A DNA stretch of 64,000 nt from Mesorhizobium qingshengii (GCF_900103325.1 NZ_FMXM01000024.1:1-64000), one strand, 5' to 3'. Counted from the stretch's first letter, positions 8,434-18,261 are shown. Translations and numbers: made by a program. Notes: generated by a model from the letters alone, not told the origin.

Positions 8434-9690
8434 TCACGCCAGTGCCGCCGCCATGGTGGCATAGTAGAAGGCGTCGAAATTGCGCAGGGTCGGTTCGTTC
8501 GGCAATTCCTGCAGCACGCGGTTGACGATGAACGGCACCGTCTGCTCTGTCAGCCCGCCATGCGAGCGCAGCGGTTCGTTGAGGGCGGCGAGATCGTGCC
8601 GGTGTTCGCTGGTGCCGATCGTCTTGTTCTCCGTCGAGATCAGCACGATGTCGCCGATGCGGTCGGCCGGCAGTTCGAAACGTTCGCAGGCCGTCGGGCT
8701 GTCGACGACCAGCATGATGCCGTCGATTTTGCCGAGGCGCGTCATGATGTCGGCCCGATCCGCGCCAGCCGGCAGATAGGCGGTGGCGAAGGAGCCGAGC
8801 GCGCCGTGGTGCACAACATAGGGGTCGGTGATCGGCAGGATGACGCGGGCGGCGTCCTTGCCCAGCCACTCGTCGAGCAGATCCTGGACATAGACAACGT
8901 CGGGCGAGCCATCTGCCTTGTGCTTGGGCTTCATGCCATGGTCGGCGGTCACCACGATCGCCGCGCCCAGTGCATCAAGCTCGGTAAGATACTTGTCGAA
9001 CATTTCATAGAAGGCGTTGGCCTGCGGCACACCCGGCGCATACTTGTGCTGCACATAGTCGGTGGTCGTCAGGTACATGATGTCAGGGTTGAACTCCTTC
9101 AGCAGCTGAACGCCGGCGGCGAAGACGAATTCCGACAGTTCCGCCGAATAGACCTCCGGCACCGGCAACCCGAAATGCTTCGAGGCATTGTCGATGCCGT
9201 GCTCGGCCTTGGTCGTGGTGTTGGATCTCTCGGCCGAGAAGCACAGCGCGCGACCGTCGTCGAAGGCAAGTCCCTTGCCGAGCAAGGCACGCAATTTGTC
9301 TTTGGCAGTGACGACTGCCACCTTGGCGCCAGCGTCGTAGAACGCCTGGAAGATGGTCGGCGCGCGCAGGAAGCGCGGGTCGTTCATCATCACTTCCTTG
9401 CCGGTCTCGCGCTCGTAAAGATAGTTGCCGCAAATGCCGTGGACCGACGGCGGCCGACCGGTGGCTATCGACAGATTGTTGGGATTGGTGAAGCTCGGGA
9501 TGACCGAGTGCGCCATGCGCACCGTGCCCTTCTGCTTGATCCTGACCAGGGCCGGCATCAGCCCTGCCTGAATAGCCTCGTCGAGATAGGCCGGCTCGCA
9601 ACCATCAAGGCAGATCGCGATAGCCGGCACTCGCGGCCAGGCGTAGGTGCGGCCGTTGACCGCGACATTGATGGGAGACATCTGGTTCAT
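8434..9690 (-). CDS. phnA: Phosphonoacetate hydrolase
   Basis: The 418-residue enzyme splits phosphonoacetate into acetate and phosphate. It is an alkaline phosphatase superfamily metalloenzyme: first metal ligand Asp in AICLDGCEP, nucleophile Thr in PSFTNPNN, DYVQHKYAPG and VTADHGMKPKH further on, and the late His in SHGGLTEQTVPF. A TTG at 9693 precedes the ATG at 9690; I prefer the ATG because GAGGA lies at good spacing. It is flanked by phnW upstream and phnY downstream, giving a complete AEP-to-acetate pathway. Confidence 0.94.
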   Translation of the reverse strand: MNQMSPINVAVNGRTYAWPRVPAIAICLDGCEPAYLDEAIQAGLMPALVRIKQKGTVRMAHSVIPSFTNPNNLSIATGRPPSVHGICGNYLYERETGKEVMMNDPRFLRAPTIFQAFYDAGAKVAVVTAKDKLRALLGKGLAFDDGRALCFSAERSNTTTKAEHGIDNASKHFGLPVPEVYSAELSEFVFAAGVQLLKEFNPDIMYLTTTDYVQHKYAPGVPQANAFYEMFDKYLTELDALGAAIVVTADHGMKPKHKADGSPDVVYVQDLLDEWLGKDAARVILPITDPYVVHHGALGSFATAYLPAGADRADIMTRLGKIDGIMLVVDSPTACERFELPADRIGDIVLISTENKTIGTSEHRHDLAALNEPLRSHGGLTEQTVPFIVNRVLQELPNEPTLRNFDAFYYATMAAALA

Positions 9691-9716
9691 CAAAAATCCT
9701 CAAAAATGGTGCCGCC

Positions 9717-10916
9717 TCAGGCGGCGAGTTTGGCGCGTTCGGCGATTGCCGCAGCGGGAGGGGCGGCCGTGTCGACACCCATTTCCTTCAGCGATCGCGC
9801 TGCCGCCTCGACGACTCGGCGCATGACATGCTCGTCCATCTGGCCGATGCAGCCGACGCGGAAGCTATCGACGACGGTCAGCTTGCCCGGATAGATGATG
9901 AAGCCCTTGTCCTTCATCAGGTCGTAGAAGCTATCGAAGGCGAAATTGGCATGGGCCGGATTGAAGAAGGTGACGATGATCGGCGACAGCCAACGATCCT
10001 TGAGCAAGGTCTCGAAACCGAGTTCGCGCATGCCGGCCACCATCACGTCGCGGTTGCGCGTATAGCGGGCACCACGGCCGGTGACGCCGCCTTCAGCCTC
10101 ATGCTGGCGCAGCGCCTCGAGGAAGGCGGCTACGACATGCGTCGGCGGCGTGTAGCGCCATTGGCCGGTCTTGTTCATGTGCGCCCATTGCGCATGAACG
10201 TCGAGCGATAGCGAATGGCTGCGGCCCTTGGCGGCTTCGAGTTCGCTCTTGCGGGCGATGATGAAGCCGAAGCCCGGCACGCCCTCGATGCATTTGTTGG
10301 CGGACGAGACCATCGCCTCATAACGGATCTGGCTCACGTCGAGCGCAATGGCGCCGAACGCGCTCATGGAATCTACCAGCAGCTTGCGGCCCTTGGCATA
10401 GACGGCTTCGGCAATCTCGGCGACCGGGTTGAGGATGCCCGAACTGGTCTCGCAATGGATGGCGATCACATGCGTGATGGTGCGATCAGCCTCGAGGGCA
10501 GCCGCCACCTCGTCACCGCGCGGCGGCAGGTAATCGCCTTTGTCGATCAGCGTATAGGCGCGCCCCAGATACTGCATGGTCTGTGCGGCGCGCATCCCGT
10601 AGGCGCCGTTTGCCAGAACCAGAACCTTGCCATCCCTGGGCACGAATGAGCCGAGCATCGCCTCGACGCAGAAGGAGCCGCTGCCTTGCATCGGCACGCA
10701 GTCGAACTCACCGTTCGCGTCTCCAGTCAGTGCAAGCAGGCGGCGGCGCATGTCGGCGGTCATGGCGCGGAAGTCACCGTCCCAGGATCCCCAGTCGCGC
10801 AGCATCGCCTGCTTGACCGAATAGGCCGTTGTGAGCGGTCCCGGAGTCAGCAGATAGGGCTCGCCCAGTGCTGGCGTTGCCATTGGCTCCGCGGCAAATT
10901 TGGTCCCGGCGAGCAT
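9717..10916 (-). CDS. phnW: 2-aminoethylphosphonate:pyruvate transaminase
   Basis: This class V aminotransferase-fold enzyme of 399 residues converts AEP and pyruvate into phosphonoacetaldehyde and alanine. It shows LLTPGPLTT at the start, QGSGSFCVEAML, HCETSSGILNP, VDSMSAFGAI with the PLP-binding Asp, and the Schiff-base Lys in SSANKCIEGVPGFGF. The ATG at 10916 has GGAGGACAAA in front. It heads the catabolic operon and its promoter region contains one of three shared AT-rich motifs. It is about 25 residues longer at the N-terminus than the core, so the ATG giving MATPALGEPYLL is an alternative start. Confidence 0.94.
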   Translation of the reverse strand: MLAGTKFAAEPMATPALGEPYLLTPGPLTTAYSVKQAMLRDWGSWDGDFRAMTADMRRRLLALTGDANGEFDCVPMQGSGSFCVEAMLGSFVPRDGKVLVLANGAYGMRAAQTMQYLGRAYTLIDKGDYLPPRGDEVAAALEADRTITHVIAIHCETSSGILNPVAEIAEAVYAKGRKLLVDSMSAFGAIALDVSQIRYEAMVSSANKCIEGVPGFGFIIARKSELEAAKGRSHSLSLDVHAQWAHMNKTGQWRYTPPTHVVAAFLEALRQHEAEGGVTGRGARYTRNRDVMVAGMRELGFETLLKDRWLSPIIVTFFNPAHANFAFDSFYDLMKDKGFIIYPGKLTVVDSFRVGCIGQMDEHVMRRVVEAAARSLKEMGVDTAAPPAAAIAERAKLAA

Positions 10917-10970
10917 TTTGTCCTCCGCTCGATCGCTGCTCTTTCAATATGTCGGCATTGTTGGCTTGAA

Positions 10971-10989
10971 CGATATATTTGTAAAATCG
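10971..10989 (-). promoter_or_regulatory. AT-rich motif upstream of phnW, candidate LysR box
   Basis: On the minus strand the site is CGATTTTACAAATATATCG, followed upstream by a second AT-rich stretch. It lies about 55 bases before phnW and matches the motifs before phnS and lysR. Confidence 0.5.
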
Positions 10990-11040
10990 TTATTTTGTAT
11001 CGAAGTATCGATTTGCACGATGGTAGAGATCGTCCCTGGC

Positions 11041-11280
11041 CTACCGGGAAATCGGCCCTGACAGGGCGGCACGGGCAGCAAGCCCGGCCGCCAGGATGGC
11101 GACGGCAAATGGAGCTTTGCAGCAGCACGGCAAGCACCATGCCTACGTTCGCGACCTTACGCGCCTGCCGCGGCGTGTCTCAGCGCATCGCAGCAACGCC
11201 GGGCCGCAGGTCCGTTCCGCGCCGATGAGCACCATGCGCACGGCCCACAGCAACATGACGGCACCGGCTAGGTGCAGCAT
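11041..11280 (-). pseudogene. Decayed Na/Pi cotransporter fragment
   Basis: Reading the minus strand from 11280 gives MLHLAGAVMLLWAVRMV and later, after frame changes near 11143 and 11115, LAVLLQSS and AVAILAAGLAARAALSG. These are hallmark N-terminal segments of the Na/Pi cotransporter family (PF02690), including the QSS motif. The fragment covers only about 80 codons, in at least two frames, and ends at a TAG at 11041. It lies between phnW and the LysR gene, a place where a phosphate transporter would make sense for exporting or balancing phosphate freed from phosphonates. Confidence 0.7.
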
Positions 11281-11354
11281 GATGATGGAAGATGCATGGC
11301 CGCGCCCCCGTGCCAACGACCGGCAGGACGTCGACCTACGCTCAGGCTGATGGT

Positions 11355-11373
11355 CCATCCATAAGTTAAATCG
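11355..11373 (-). promoter_or_regulatory. AT-rich motif upstream of lysR, candidate autoregulatory box
   Basis: The minus strand reads CGATTTAACTTATGGATGG, a variant of the motifs before phnS and phnW. It is about 75 bases before the LysR start, as expected for an autoregulated LysR gene. Confidence 0.45.
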
Positions 11374-11446
11374 TTCACTTCTATCTTTCAATTAGCCGAA
11401 TTTATGATAGACTGCCGGCGATTTCGGGATCTCGGAGGCGGACAAG

Positions 11447-12316
11447 ATGCGCTACGTTCAGCTACGAGCCTTCCACCAGGTGGCAATCTCAGGCGGTTTT
11501 TCGCGGGCTGCAGAAGCGCTGTTCCTGACCCAGCCAGCAATATCGGATCAGGTGCGCAAGCTTGAGGAAGAGTATGACGTCCTGCTGTTCAATCGTAACA
11601 AGAAGCAAGTCACGCTGACCCATTCGGGCCAGAAGCTGCTTGAAATAACCCACCGCATGTTCGATACCGAGCAACAGGCGCTCGAACTTCTGACGGAGTC
11701 ACGCGCGCTGCGTTCCGGCACGCTACGCATCGTCGCTGACGCCGCGCATCATCTGCTTCACATCCTCGGCAGCTTTCGGGCCCGTTATCCCGGCGTGCAG
11801 GTTTCGGTGCGCGCCGGTAACACTGAGACGGTGATCAGCAGCCTCTACAGTTATGATGCCGACATCGGCGTGCTAGGCGAGGTACCGACCGGGCGCGATT
11901 TCGAGGTGCTGAAACTCAACTCGACGCCGATCATCGCGTTTGCGTCCGTCAACCATCCGCTGTCGGCAACGAAGTCGCTCACCCTGAAGCAGCTCGCGCA
12001 GGAATCGCTTGTCATGCGCGAACGCGGGTCGAAAACCCGTCAGAAGCTCGAAGACCTTGCTGCGGCTTCGAAGATCGAACTCAGGCCGGCAATCGAGGCT
12101 GAGGGACGAGAAGCTGTCCGCGAGATCGTCGCATCGGGCGCCGGCATCGGCTTTGTCTCGGCGGCCGAATTCGGCCAGGATTCTCGGCTGGTCCGGATTG
12201 CGATCGATGCTCCCGAGACCCTGATGGACGAAGCGCTAATCTGCCTGCGCGAGCGCAGCGGCGGCAAGCTCGTGCGGGTCTTTCTCGACATGGCACGCTC
12301 AATGTCGGAGGATTAA
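11447..12316 (+). CDS. LysR family transcriptional regulator of the phosphonate genes
   Basis: This 289-residue regulator has an N-terminal winged helix-turn-helix (residues 1-60: MRYVQLRAFHQVAISGGFSR, then AAEALFLTQPAISDQVRKLE) and a C-terminal effector-binding domain of the periplasmic-protein fold from about residue 90. It is transcribed away from phnW, the usual layout for LysR regulators that control the neighbouring operon. GGAGGCGGACAAG precedes the ATG. The effector is unknown; AEP or phosphonoacetaldehyde are natural candidates. Confidence 0.9.
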   Translation: MRYVQLRAFHQVAISGGFSRAAEALFLTQPAISDQVRKLEEEYDVLLFNRNKKQVTLTHSGQKLLEITHRMFDTEQQALELLTESRALRSGTLRIVADAAHHLLHILGSFRARYPGVQVSVRAGNTETVISSLYSYDADIGVLGEVPTGRDFEVLKLNSTPIIAFASVNHPLSATKSLTLKQLAQESLVMRERGSKTRQKLEDLAAASKIELRPAIEAEGREAVREIVASGAGIGFVSAAEFGQDSRLVRIAIDAPETLMDEALICLRERSGGKLVRVFLDMARSMSED

Positions 12317-14660
12317 TCTACCGCGCGACCCTCCACTACAGGCTCCGTCGCCCGCTCCGACCTCCGATCCTAGGGGCTGCGCAGGTGCCCTGTAGCTGCG
12401 TGGCAAAGGCCGGCGAGGTCGATCCCGACGCTCGCCGATACCACAGGCCACGGCTGCGAGCGCTTCATCCAGACGGGCTGTGCGAATGGGCCTGCGCCTT
12501 TGTCTATCCGACATCAACTCACCGTGCCGCAGAACCGCCTGTCTGGCTGCACATGCAATTGGCATCGCCGACAGGGCAGCTTAAAGTCCAAAACACCCGT
12601 CAGTCGCTTCGCTCTAAACGAAGACAACCTGTTGAGGCTCCACACCTAGTTAAAGCCAAGTCGTCGGCTGCCTCTCTAACCGGCCGATTTTTTCCCCTGT
12701 CATGGACTCTTTCGGCGACCACCATAACTATATCGGACTTGCGCGGCGCCTCCGAGATGGGCGCTTCGATGTCGATCGCTTCTCCCGGTGAATGGCTCGT
12801 CGAGTCGCGATTGATCCACACATCAGAGAACCGGAAGCGTTGAACCTATGGCGCCGTATTTTTTGCGGATGGCCCTCGACTGTCATCATCTCGCGGACTG
12901 AAGCGCCGTGCCGGTGAGGTCTCGACCGTCGCCCGGATCGCTCTAAGGCTTACAGCCGTCCTTCCAAGAGTCCGAAGAAGTGACTTTCATAGCAAACCTT
13001 GCCGGCGCGGCCTCATCGGCACGGCGACCGTGGAATAAAGTCCCCTGATCAAGAGTATATGACAAGCCGGCGTTCACTGCGAACGGCAGACGTAATTTGC
13101 GAGGTCGAGATGCGTCCTGGCGAGATTATCGCAAACACCTTTGCTGCAATCCTAGCGATGTGCGGTCTGGCCATCATCTTCCTGGTGGCCGGGCGACCGC
13201 TCTTCCCGAGGCGCCACGCGCGAATAGTCATCATTTTGCCCGCCGACCCGAATACGACAGCCGCGATCCGCAATACCGTGCCGCATCTGCCGACCACCTT
13301 CAACCTTGCCCTTGCCCCGCCCAAGCCCACAGGAAGGACCTGACTGCTATACTGTTCCGTCCAAAATTGCGGCTCGTTCCTTAATGCAGGCCGTTCCCCC
13401 AACTCGCAGAGGCATCTTGGTTCAATGCCATTTTTCGTCAGCGTGATGGTTACTTTTATCCTAGCGATCGCTCTGCATTCATTGCTTCGCCGCAACCGCT
13501 CCCGACGCCGCGACGCGGGAAGACTGGAGCCGCTTGCAGGCCGAAGCACTGGCCGGACGACACGGCAGCGGACTTGCTGCTGGGGGCCAAGATCGTCGAT
13601 CCGGTCTCGGGGGCCTACGCACTTTGCGGTGTTGCCAAGGCGTTGAAGAGTTGCCGCAGAAGTCAGAAATTCGCGGGAAGCCGCGTTCATGCCGGCCGGC
13701 ATAACAATCATGATCGGATGCCTTCCGCTGGCGCTCCGGTTACGGCATCGCAAACAGTTGCAGGGAGCCCACTCTTGGGTGACGCGCCGATCGAGGTGTC
13801 GCTCGATATCGACAAAGATGGTGTCGGACCGCTCAGTCCTCTTGCTTGATGCTGCCAATGGCGTGTCGGACCTGTCGATTTGTCTTGGCGCAGCCAGCAA
13901 GACGACGCACCCGCCGGCCAAGCCGGCTGTTTCCAAAAAAGGGGCTGAAGACCCGGTAGCTCGTTTCGCTTGATGGCAACGCTCTGGGTCCGTTGCCGAT
14001 CACCGTGGCGGCTGCGACAACGATTACGGCCTTCCATTGAAACCGAGCCGAAGCGGTCCATCGTCAGAGTCCGCTGGTCGCAGTCGAACATGTGACCGGT
14101 CTTGCCGCGGGCTTGCTTACGATTCGGGAGACGACGCACCCACCGGCCGGAGCCAGCAGCTGCACGAGCCACCTACACGACAAGATGCCTCAACGGGGCG
14201 CGATAAGCAGGCCCAACTGCCGCAGGATCTAGTCGTGGCTGCACTGCTAGGCGCACCGGCGGAGCGCTTCTTCATCCGCGCCAACTGATTGTGCAACATC
14301 TGGGCAACGACGCCTGGCGTCGGTTAGATTGCTTGGATTGGGCGGATTCGCGGATCGGTGCCGCCGGCAGGAGCATCGAGAACAGTTAATGCCGCCTGTG
14401 CCGATGTTGGCTCTCGCGCCTGCGATGATCCCGAGCGTGCATCAATTACTGACAGGCCCGTTTCCTATGCGGCTTCGCTGCGACAGGTGGTGTCTGGGAT
14501 TGAGCACCGCGAGCTTGCCGGCATTGTCCGGCTGCCGCAGCCATCTCGTCAAGGCAGCGCCCCCACCTCCCCTGCCCTCGCAGCAAGGTTCACGGAACTC
14601 GCAGCTCTACGCGAATCCTGATTCTTCGTTCGCAAAAGACAGAGCTTTTGCCGGCCAGAT
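12317..14660. other. Gene-poor 2.3 kb region
   Basis: I find no gene that I recognise here apart from one possible small membrane protein (13110-13343). Open frames on both strands, including a 295-codon one on the minus strand at 13049-13936, have arginine-rich, low-information composition and no start-site support. Frame 14358-14621 on the plus strand ends in a well-formed stretch (SYAASLRQVVSGIEHRELAG) that may be the tail of a lost gene. The short element ACGACGCACCC occurs near 13900 and again near 14130. The region looks like eroded DNA. Confidence 0.5.
13110..13343 (+). CDS. Possible small single-pass membrane protein
   Basis: This is a 77-codon frame with ATG at 13110 and GAGG about seven bases upstream. 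Residues 1-30 (MRPGEIIANTFAAILAMCGL then AIIFLVAG) form a convincing hydrophobic segment followed by basic residues, consistent with insertion in the inner membrane. The C-terminal half is proline rich. I recognise no family. It lies in a gene-poor region without operon partners, so it may be a remnant. Confidence 0.35.
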   Translation: MRPGEIIANTFAAILAMCGLAIIFLVAGRPLFPRRHARIVIILPADPNTTAAIRNTVPHLPTTFNLALAPPKPTGRT

Positions 14661-15530
14661 CTATTCCGCCAGCCGCGCGCGGATTCTTCGCAATTCGTGA
14701 CGGCGTTCTTCACTGACTTTCGGATACGACATTTTGAGGCCGCCGAGCGTTTCAAGAACTATCTGAGAGACGATCAGGCGGGCATTTTCCTTGTCGTCTG
14801 CAGGGACAACATACCAAGGCGCCTTGCTCGTACTCGTCGCACCAAGGCATTGTTCATACGCCTGCATGTAGTCCTTCCAGAACTTTCGCTCCTCAATGTC
14901 AGCAGTGCTGAACTTCCAGTTCTTTTCCGGCTCATCAATACGTTCGAGAAAGCGCTTTCGTTGCTCCTCTTTCGAGATGTGCAGAAAGATTTTGATGATG
15001 CGCGTTCCGTTGCCAAAGAGGTGGCTCTCCAGATTAGAGATTGAACGATATCGGTCGCGCCAGACGGTCTTTTCTTCATGCAGCGCGTCCGGAAGTCCTT
15101 CGCTGCGCAGTATCTCCGGATGGACGCGGGTAATCAAAACCTCCTCATAGTAGGATCGGTTGAAGATGCCGATCCGTCCGCGTTCCGGCAAATCGCGGGT
15201 GGTCCGCCAGAGAAAATCGTGCTGCAATTCGGTCGCGCTGGGGTGCTTGAAGCTGAACACTTGGCAGCCTTGCGGATTAATGCCAGACATCACGTGCTTG
15301 ATGGCGCCATCCTTTCCTGCCGCATCCATCGCCTGGAAGACCAGCAGGATGGCATAGCTGTTCGACGCATAAAGGAGCTGTTGGAGCGCGCTCAATTGCG
15401 CAACGTGCTCCCTCAAAAGCTTGCGATACTGCTGTTTCGACTTGTAGACAGGCTTCACTTTCGTCGGCCATTTGCCGAGATTGACCCTGTCGCCTTCGCG
15501 CACCCGAAAGTCCCTCGGATCGATTTTCAT
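14661..15530 (-). CDS. Polyphosphate kinase 2 (PPK2) family protein
   Basis: This 289-residue cytoplasmic kinase transfers phosphate between polyphosphate and nucleotides. The Walker A region is FQAMDAAGKDGAIKHVMSGI, followed by the lid segment IGIFNRSYYEEVLITRVHPE and W(K/R)FS-type motif NWKFSTADIEERKFW. The length and single domain fit class I PPK2. The ATG at 15530 is two bases past the stop of the proton ATPase gene, so both are probably co-transcribed. Whether it favours nucleotide synthesis or polyphosphate synthesis cannot be read from the sequence. Confidence 0.88.
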   Translation of the reverse strand: MKIDPRDFRVREGDRVNLGKWPTKVKPVYKSKQQYRKLLREHVAQLSALQQLLYASNSYAILLVFQAMDAAGKDGAIKHVMSGINPQGCQVFSFKHPSATELQHDFLWRTTRDLPERGRIGIFNRSYYEEVLITRVHPEILRSEGLPDALHEEKTVWRDRYRSISNLESHLFGNGTRIIKIFLHISKEEQRKRFLERIDEPEKNWKFSTADIEERKFWKDYMQAYEQCLGATSTSKAPWYVVPADDKENARLIVSQIVLETLGGLKMSYPKVSEERRHELRRIRARLAE

Positions 15531-15532
15531 GT

Positions 15533-18046
15533 CTAGCCTTTCGGCGCCGCTGGAGCGATCACGGGTTTGCCCGCAACCGCATTGGTAACGCGCCATCTGA
15601 TCATCGCGACCTTCAACACGTCGTTTAGAACCAGACACGAGACGACAGCATAAGCGAAGATCGCAAGTGTCTGCCACCAGGGCAATGGCGAAAGCCCCTT
15701 AAGTCCCACGAACGTCAGCACGGTACCCGTGATGGCGTCCGCGATCAGAGCGGCCATGAACGTTTTGCTCGGCAGGGTCGCCCAAAACCAACTGCGCTCC
15801 CGCGCCGACACGACGGAAAAGACGGCAAAGTATAGCAGCATAAGAAAACTGAACGTGTGGAGGGCGTCGTTGTTGGTTGCCAAATCAAATTTGGTCCAGC
15901 CGATCCATAGTAGAAAAAGCGTCTCCGCAACCATCGCGACCCCGAGGACGACGGATACGGCTATGAAGCCGCCAATGTTCCACGTCTCCGGATTCCTCGA
16001 TGGTTTGACATTGTCCGTGGAGAGCGAGATTTTCGCGAAATCCGTCAGGAAGACCAGCAGCAGCATCGCAAATGCAGAGACCACAAACTTCCCCGTCACG
16101 ATGAATGCGATGGCAACGAAAGCGGCCTTGAGGATCGTCCGGCTGATCTTGTTGATGATCCACGTGAGAATGCGCTGATAGATCGTTCTCCCCTGCTCGA
16201 CCAGGGCGACGATATTGGTAAGTCCCGCGTCGGTCAGAACGACGCTCGCCGCGCCCTTGGCAACGTCGGTCGCGGTGCTGACTGCTATCCCCACCTCGGC
16301 CTGACGTAAGGCCGGCGCATCGTTGACGCCATCGCCAGTCATGCCGGTTACATGCCCTGCGGCCTGGAGCTGCTTCACCACGAAATATTTGTCTTCCGGG
16401 TACACTTCGGCGAAGCCGTCGGCATCTGCCAAAAGATCGGCATCCCTGGTGCCTGTGCCGGGAGCTTTCAAATCCGTGATACGCTGGATCCTGCCGAGCC
16501 CAACGCCCATTCCGATCTCGAGTGCCACCGGGAGTGCATCACCGGTGAGCATCTTCACCCGCACACCCATTTCTTGGAGTGTCGCGATAAGCTGCCTGGC
16601 GTCTGGTCGCGGCGGATCGTACAATGTCACCAGTCCAAGCAAGACAGGGGTGCCGTTTTCGGCACCGCGCGCCACCGCCAGCGTGCGATAGCCCTTTGCG
16701 GCCGACGCCGTGACGCGCGCGTCCAGTGCCACGATTTCGGTCGGCTGGAGTCCGCAGGCCTTCGCAACAGTGCGCACGGCGCCTTTCATCACGCGAAGCC
16801 GCTGTCCGCTCTGCTCGACGATGGCCTCCGTGCGGCGGGTTTTCGCATCGAAAGGGGCGAAGGAAACAGGCGTGACGGCAAGGTCGTCGAAGACATGTTG
16901 CGCCTTGGCCGCCGCCAGAAAGGCAAGGTCGATCGGATCCTGGTCGGATTCCTGCGAAGCGAGAGCGCCTGCAACCAGCACATCGGCTTCCGTCGCATGT
17001 TCGAACGGAATCACCCCCGTGACCGCCAGTTGGTTCATCGTGATCGTGCCGGTCTTGTCCACGCATAGCACATCCATCGTCGCAGCGTCTTCCGCGGCGC
17101 TCAGCCGGGTAACCAGCACCCCGCGCCGTGCCAGCTCCTTCGACCCGAAAGCCATACTGACCGTGAACATGACGGGAAGAGCGACAGGAACCGCGCTCAT
17201 AAGCAGGACCAGCAGGAGCGGGATCATCTCGAGCAGCGGAGTACCGCGGATCAACGACAGCACGAGCACCATGGCTAGCAGCACGCCGACAATAACGAAG
17301 AGCCAGCGCACGATCTTTGCCACGACCGCTTCGATATGGAGTTTGGGACGTGCCTCCTGCACCAGTTCCGTCGTGCGGCCGAAATAGGTTTGTGCGCCAG
17401 TCAGAATCACGACGCCATTGCCTTCGCCATGCCGGACGATGGACCCCGACGGGAGAACGTCGCCGGGTTCTATGGGAATTTCTTTCGACTCTCCAGTCAG
17501 TGCCGATTGGTCGAGGCTCACAGTGCCCAACAGGAGTTTTACGTCCGCTGGGATGATATCGCCGGCGCGCACGCGGACGATGTCTCCGGGCACCAGCTCT
17601 CTGGCAGGGATTACTTGCCACTTCGAATCTCGCAGAACGCGTGCGTTGACCTGCAAGCGCTTGCGCAGAGCCTCGACCACGCCGGCAGCTCGCCGTTCCT
17701 GAGCAAAGCTCAATACTGCATTGATGATCAGCAATGCACCGACCACCACGAGGTCGGTATAATTCCCGAGCACGGCGGATAAAACCATGATCAGCTCAAG
17801 CATCCATGCCGAGATTCCCCAAAATTTTCGCAGGAATGCCAGGGCCGGATGGCCTCTCTTTTCGGTCACTTCGTTGTAACCGTGCGCTGTGCGCCGTGTG
17901 TCGACCTGGGCGTGCGTAAGCCCGGCGTCAGGGGTCACATTGAGCGCCGCGAGAGTGTTGGGAACTGATGCGGTGGCGATATTAGGGGCGTTTGCCAGCT
18001 TCGACCCCGGCAGCCGGGAGTCGGACCGATTTGTGGGTGTTCCCAT
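15533..18046 (-). CDS. Plasma-membrane proton-efflux P-type ATPase
   Basis: The 837-residue protein is a P-type ATPase of the fungal/plant PMA1 class. It shows the actuator loop LTGES, the phosphorylated Asp in CVDKTGTITMNQ, the hinge MTGDGVNDAPALRQAEVGIA, and about ten membrane segments, with PVALPVMFTVSMAFG before the catalytic domain. It should pump protons out of the cell using ATP. A GTG at 18052 is also in frame; I prefer the ATG at 18046 because AGAGGA lies eight bases upstream. It shares a transcript with the PPK2 gene. Confidence 0.9.
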   Translation of the reverse strand: MGTPTNRSDSRLPGSKLANAPNIATASVPNTLAALNVTPDAGLTHAQVDTRRTAHGYNEVTEKRGHPALAFLRKFWGISAWMLELIMVLSAVLGNYTDLVVVGALLIINAVLSFAQERRAAGVVEALRKRLQVNARVLRDSKWQVIPARELVPGDIVRVRAGDIIPADVKLLLGTVSLDQSALTGESKEIPIEPGDVLPSGSIVRHGEGNGVVILTGAQTYFGRTTELVQEARPKLHIEAVVAKIVRWLFVIVGVLLAMVLVLSLIRGTPLLEMIPLLLVLLMSAVPVALPVMFTVSMAFGSKELARRGVLVTRLSAAEDAATMDVLCVDKTGTITMNQLAVTGVIPFEHATEADVLVAGALASQESDQDPIDLAFLAAAKAQHVFDDLAVTPVSFAPFDAKTRRTEAIVEQSGQRLRVMKGAVRTVAKACGLQPTEIVALDARVTASAAKGYRTLAVARGAENGTPVLLGLVTLYDPPRPDARQLIATLQEMGVRVKMLTGDALPVALEIGMGVGLGRIQRITDLKAPGTGTRDADLLADADGFAEVYPEDKYFVVKQLQAAGHVTGMTGDGVNDAPALRQAEVGIAVSTATDVAKGAASVVLTDAGLTNIVALVEQGRTIYQRILTWIINKISRTILKAAFVAIAFIVTGKFVVSAFAMLLLVFLTDFAKISLSTDNVKPSRNPETWNIGGFIAVSVVLGVAMVAETLFLLWIGWTKFDLATNNDALHTFSFLMLLYFAVFSVVSARERSWFWATLPSKTFMAALIADAITGTVLTFVGLKGLSPLPWWQTLAIFAYAVVSCLVLNDVLKVAMIRWRVTNAVAGKPVIAPAAPKG

Positions 18047-18048
18047 TG

Positions 18049-18261
18049 TCACAATCCTCTTCCCGGCAACGCGAACCCATCCGGTTTGTCTGGATCGCTC
18101 GTCATGACGTCCATCCGGTACGCTTCTTGAGGGTACGCCCGTTTCCGTGGCTGCGCCTTGCGGCGTGAGGGCGCGAAAATATCAATCGGCGGCTGCTGCG
18201 TGGTTCGCATGGCTCGCCTGATTATTTCATACCATAACCGCCGAAGGCGTTGCGAAATCAC
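18049..18261 (-). CDS. Possible small protein upstream of the proton ATPase
   Basis: A 70-codon frame begins with MISQRLRRLWYEIIRRAM and ends with a TGA at 18049 that overlaps the start region of the ATPase gene. The placement would allow translational coupling. The protein is basic and has no family I recognise. It may equally be untranslated leader. Confidence 0.3.
   Translation of the reverse strand: MISQRLRRLWYEIIRRAMRTTQQPPIDIFAPSRRKAQPRKRAYPQEAYRMDVMTSDPDKPDGFALPGRGL

Noticed and set aside
8560..9894. 444-codon open frame on the plus strand
   Set aside because: It is antisense to phnA and the end of phnW and reads as low-information His/Arg/Gly-rich sequence.
12600..12821. 73-codon minus-strand frame starting MWINRDSTSHSPGEA
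   Set aside because: No ribosome site, no family and no neighbours; chance frame is the simplest reading.
13049..13936. 295-codon open frame on the minus strand in the gene-poor region
   Set aside because: No start site, no recognisable domain, composition like antisense frames elsewhere.
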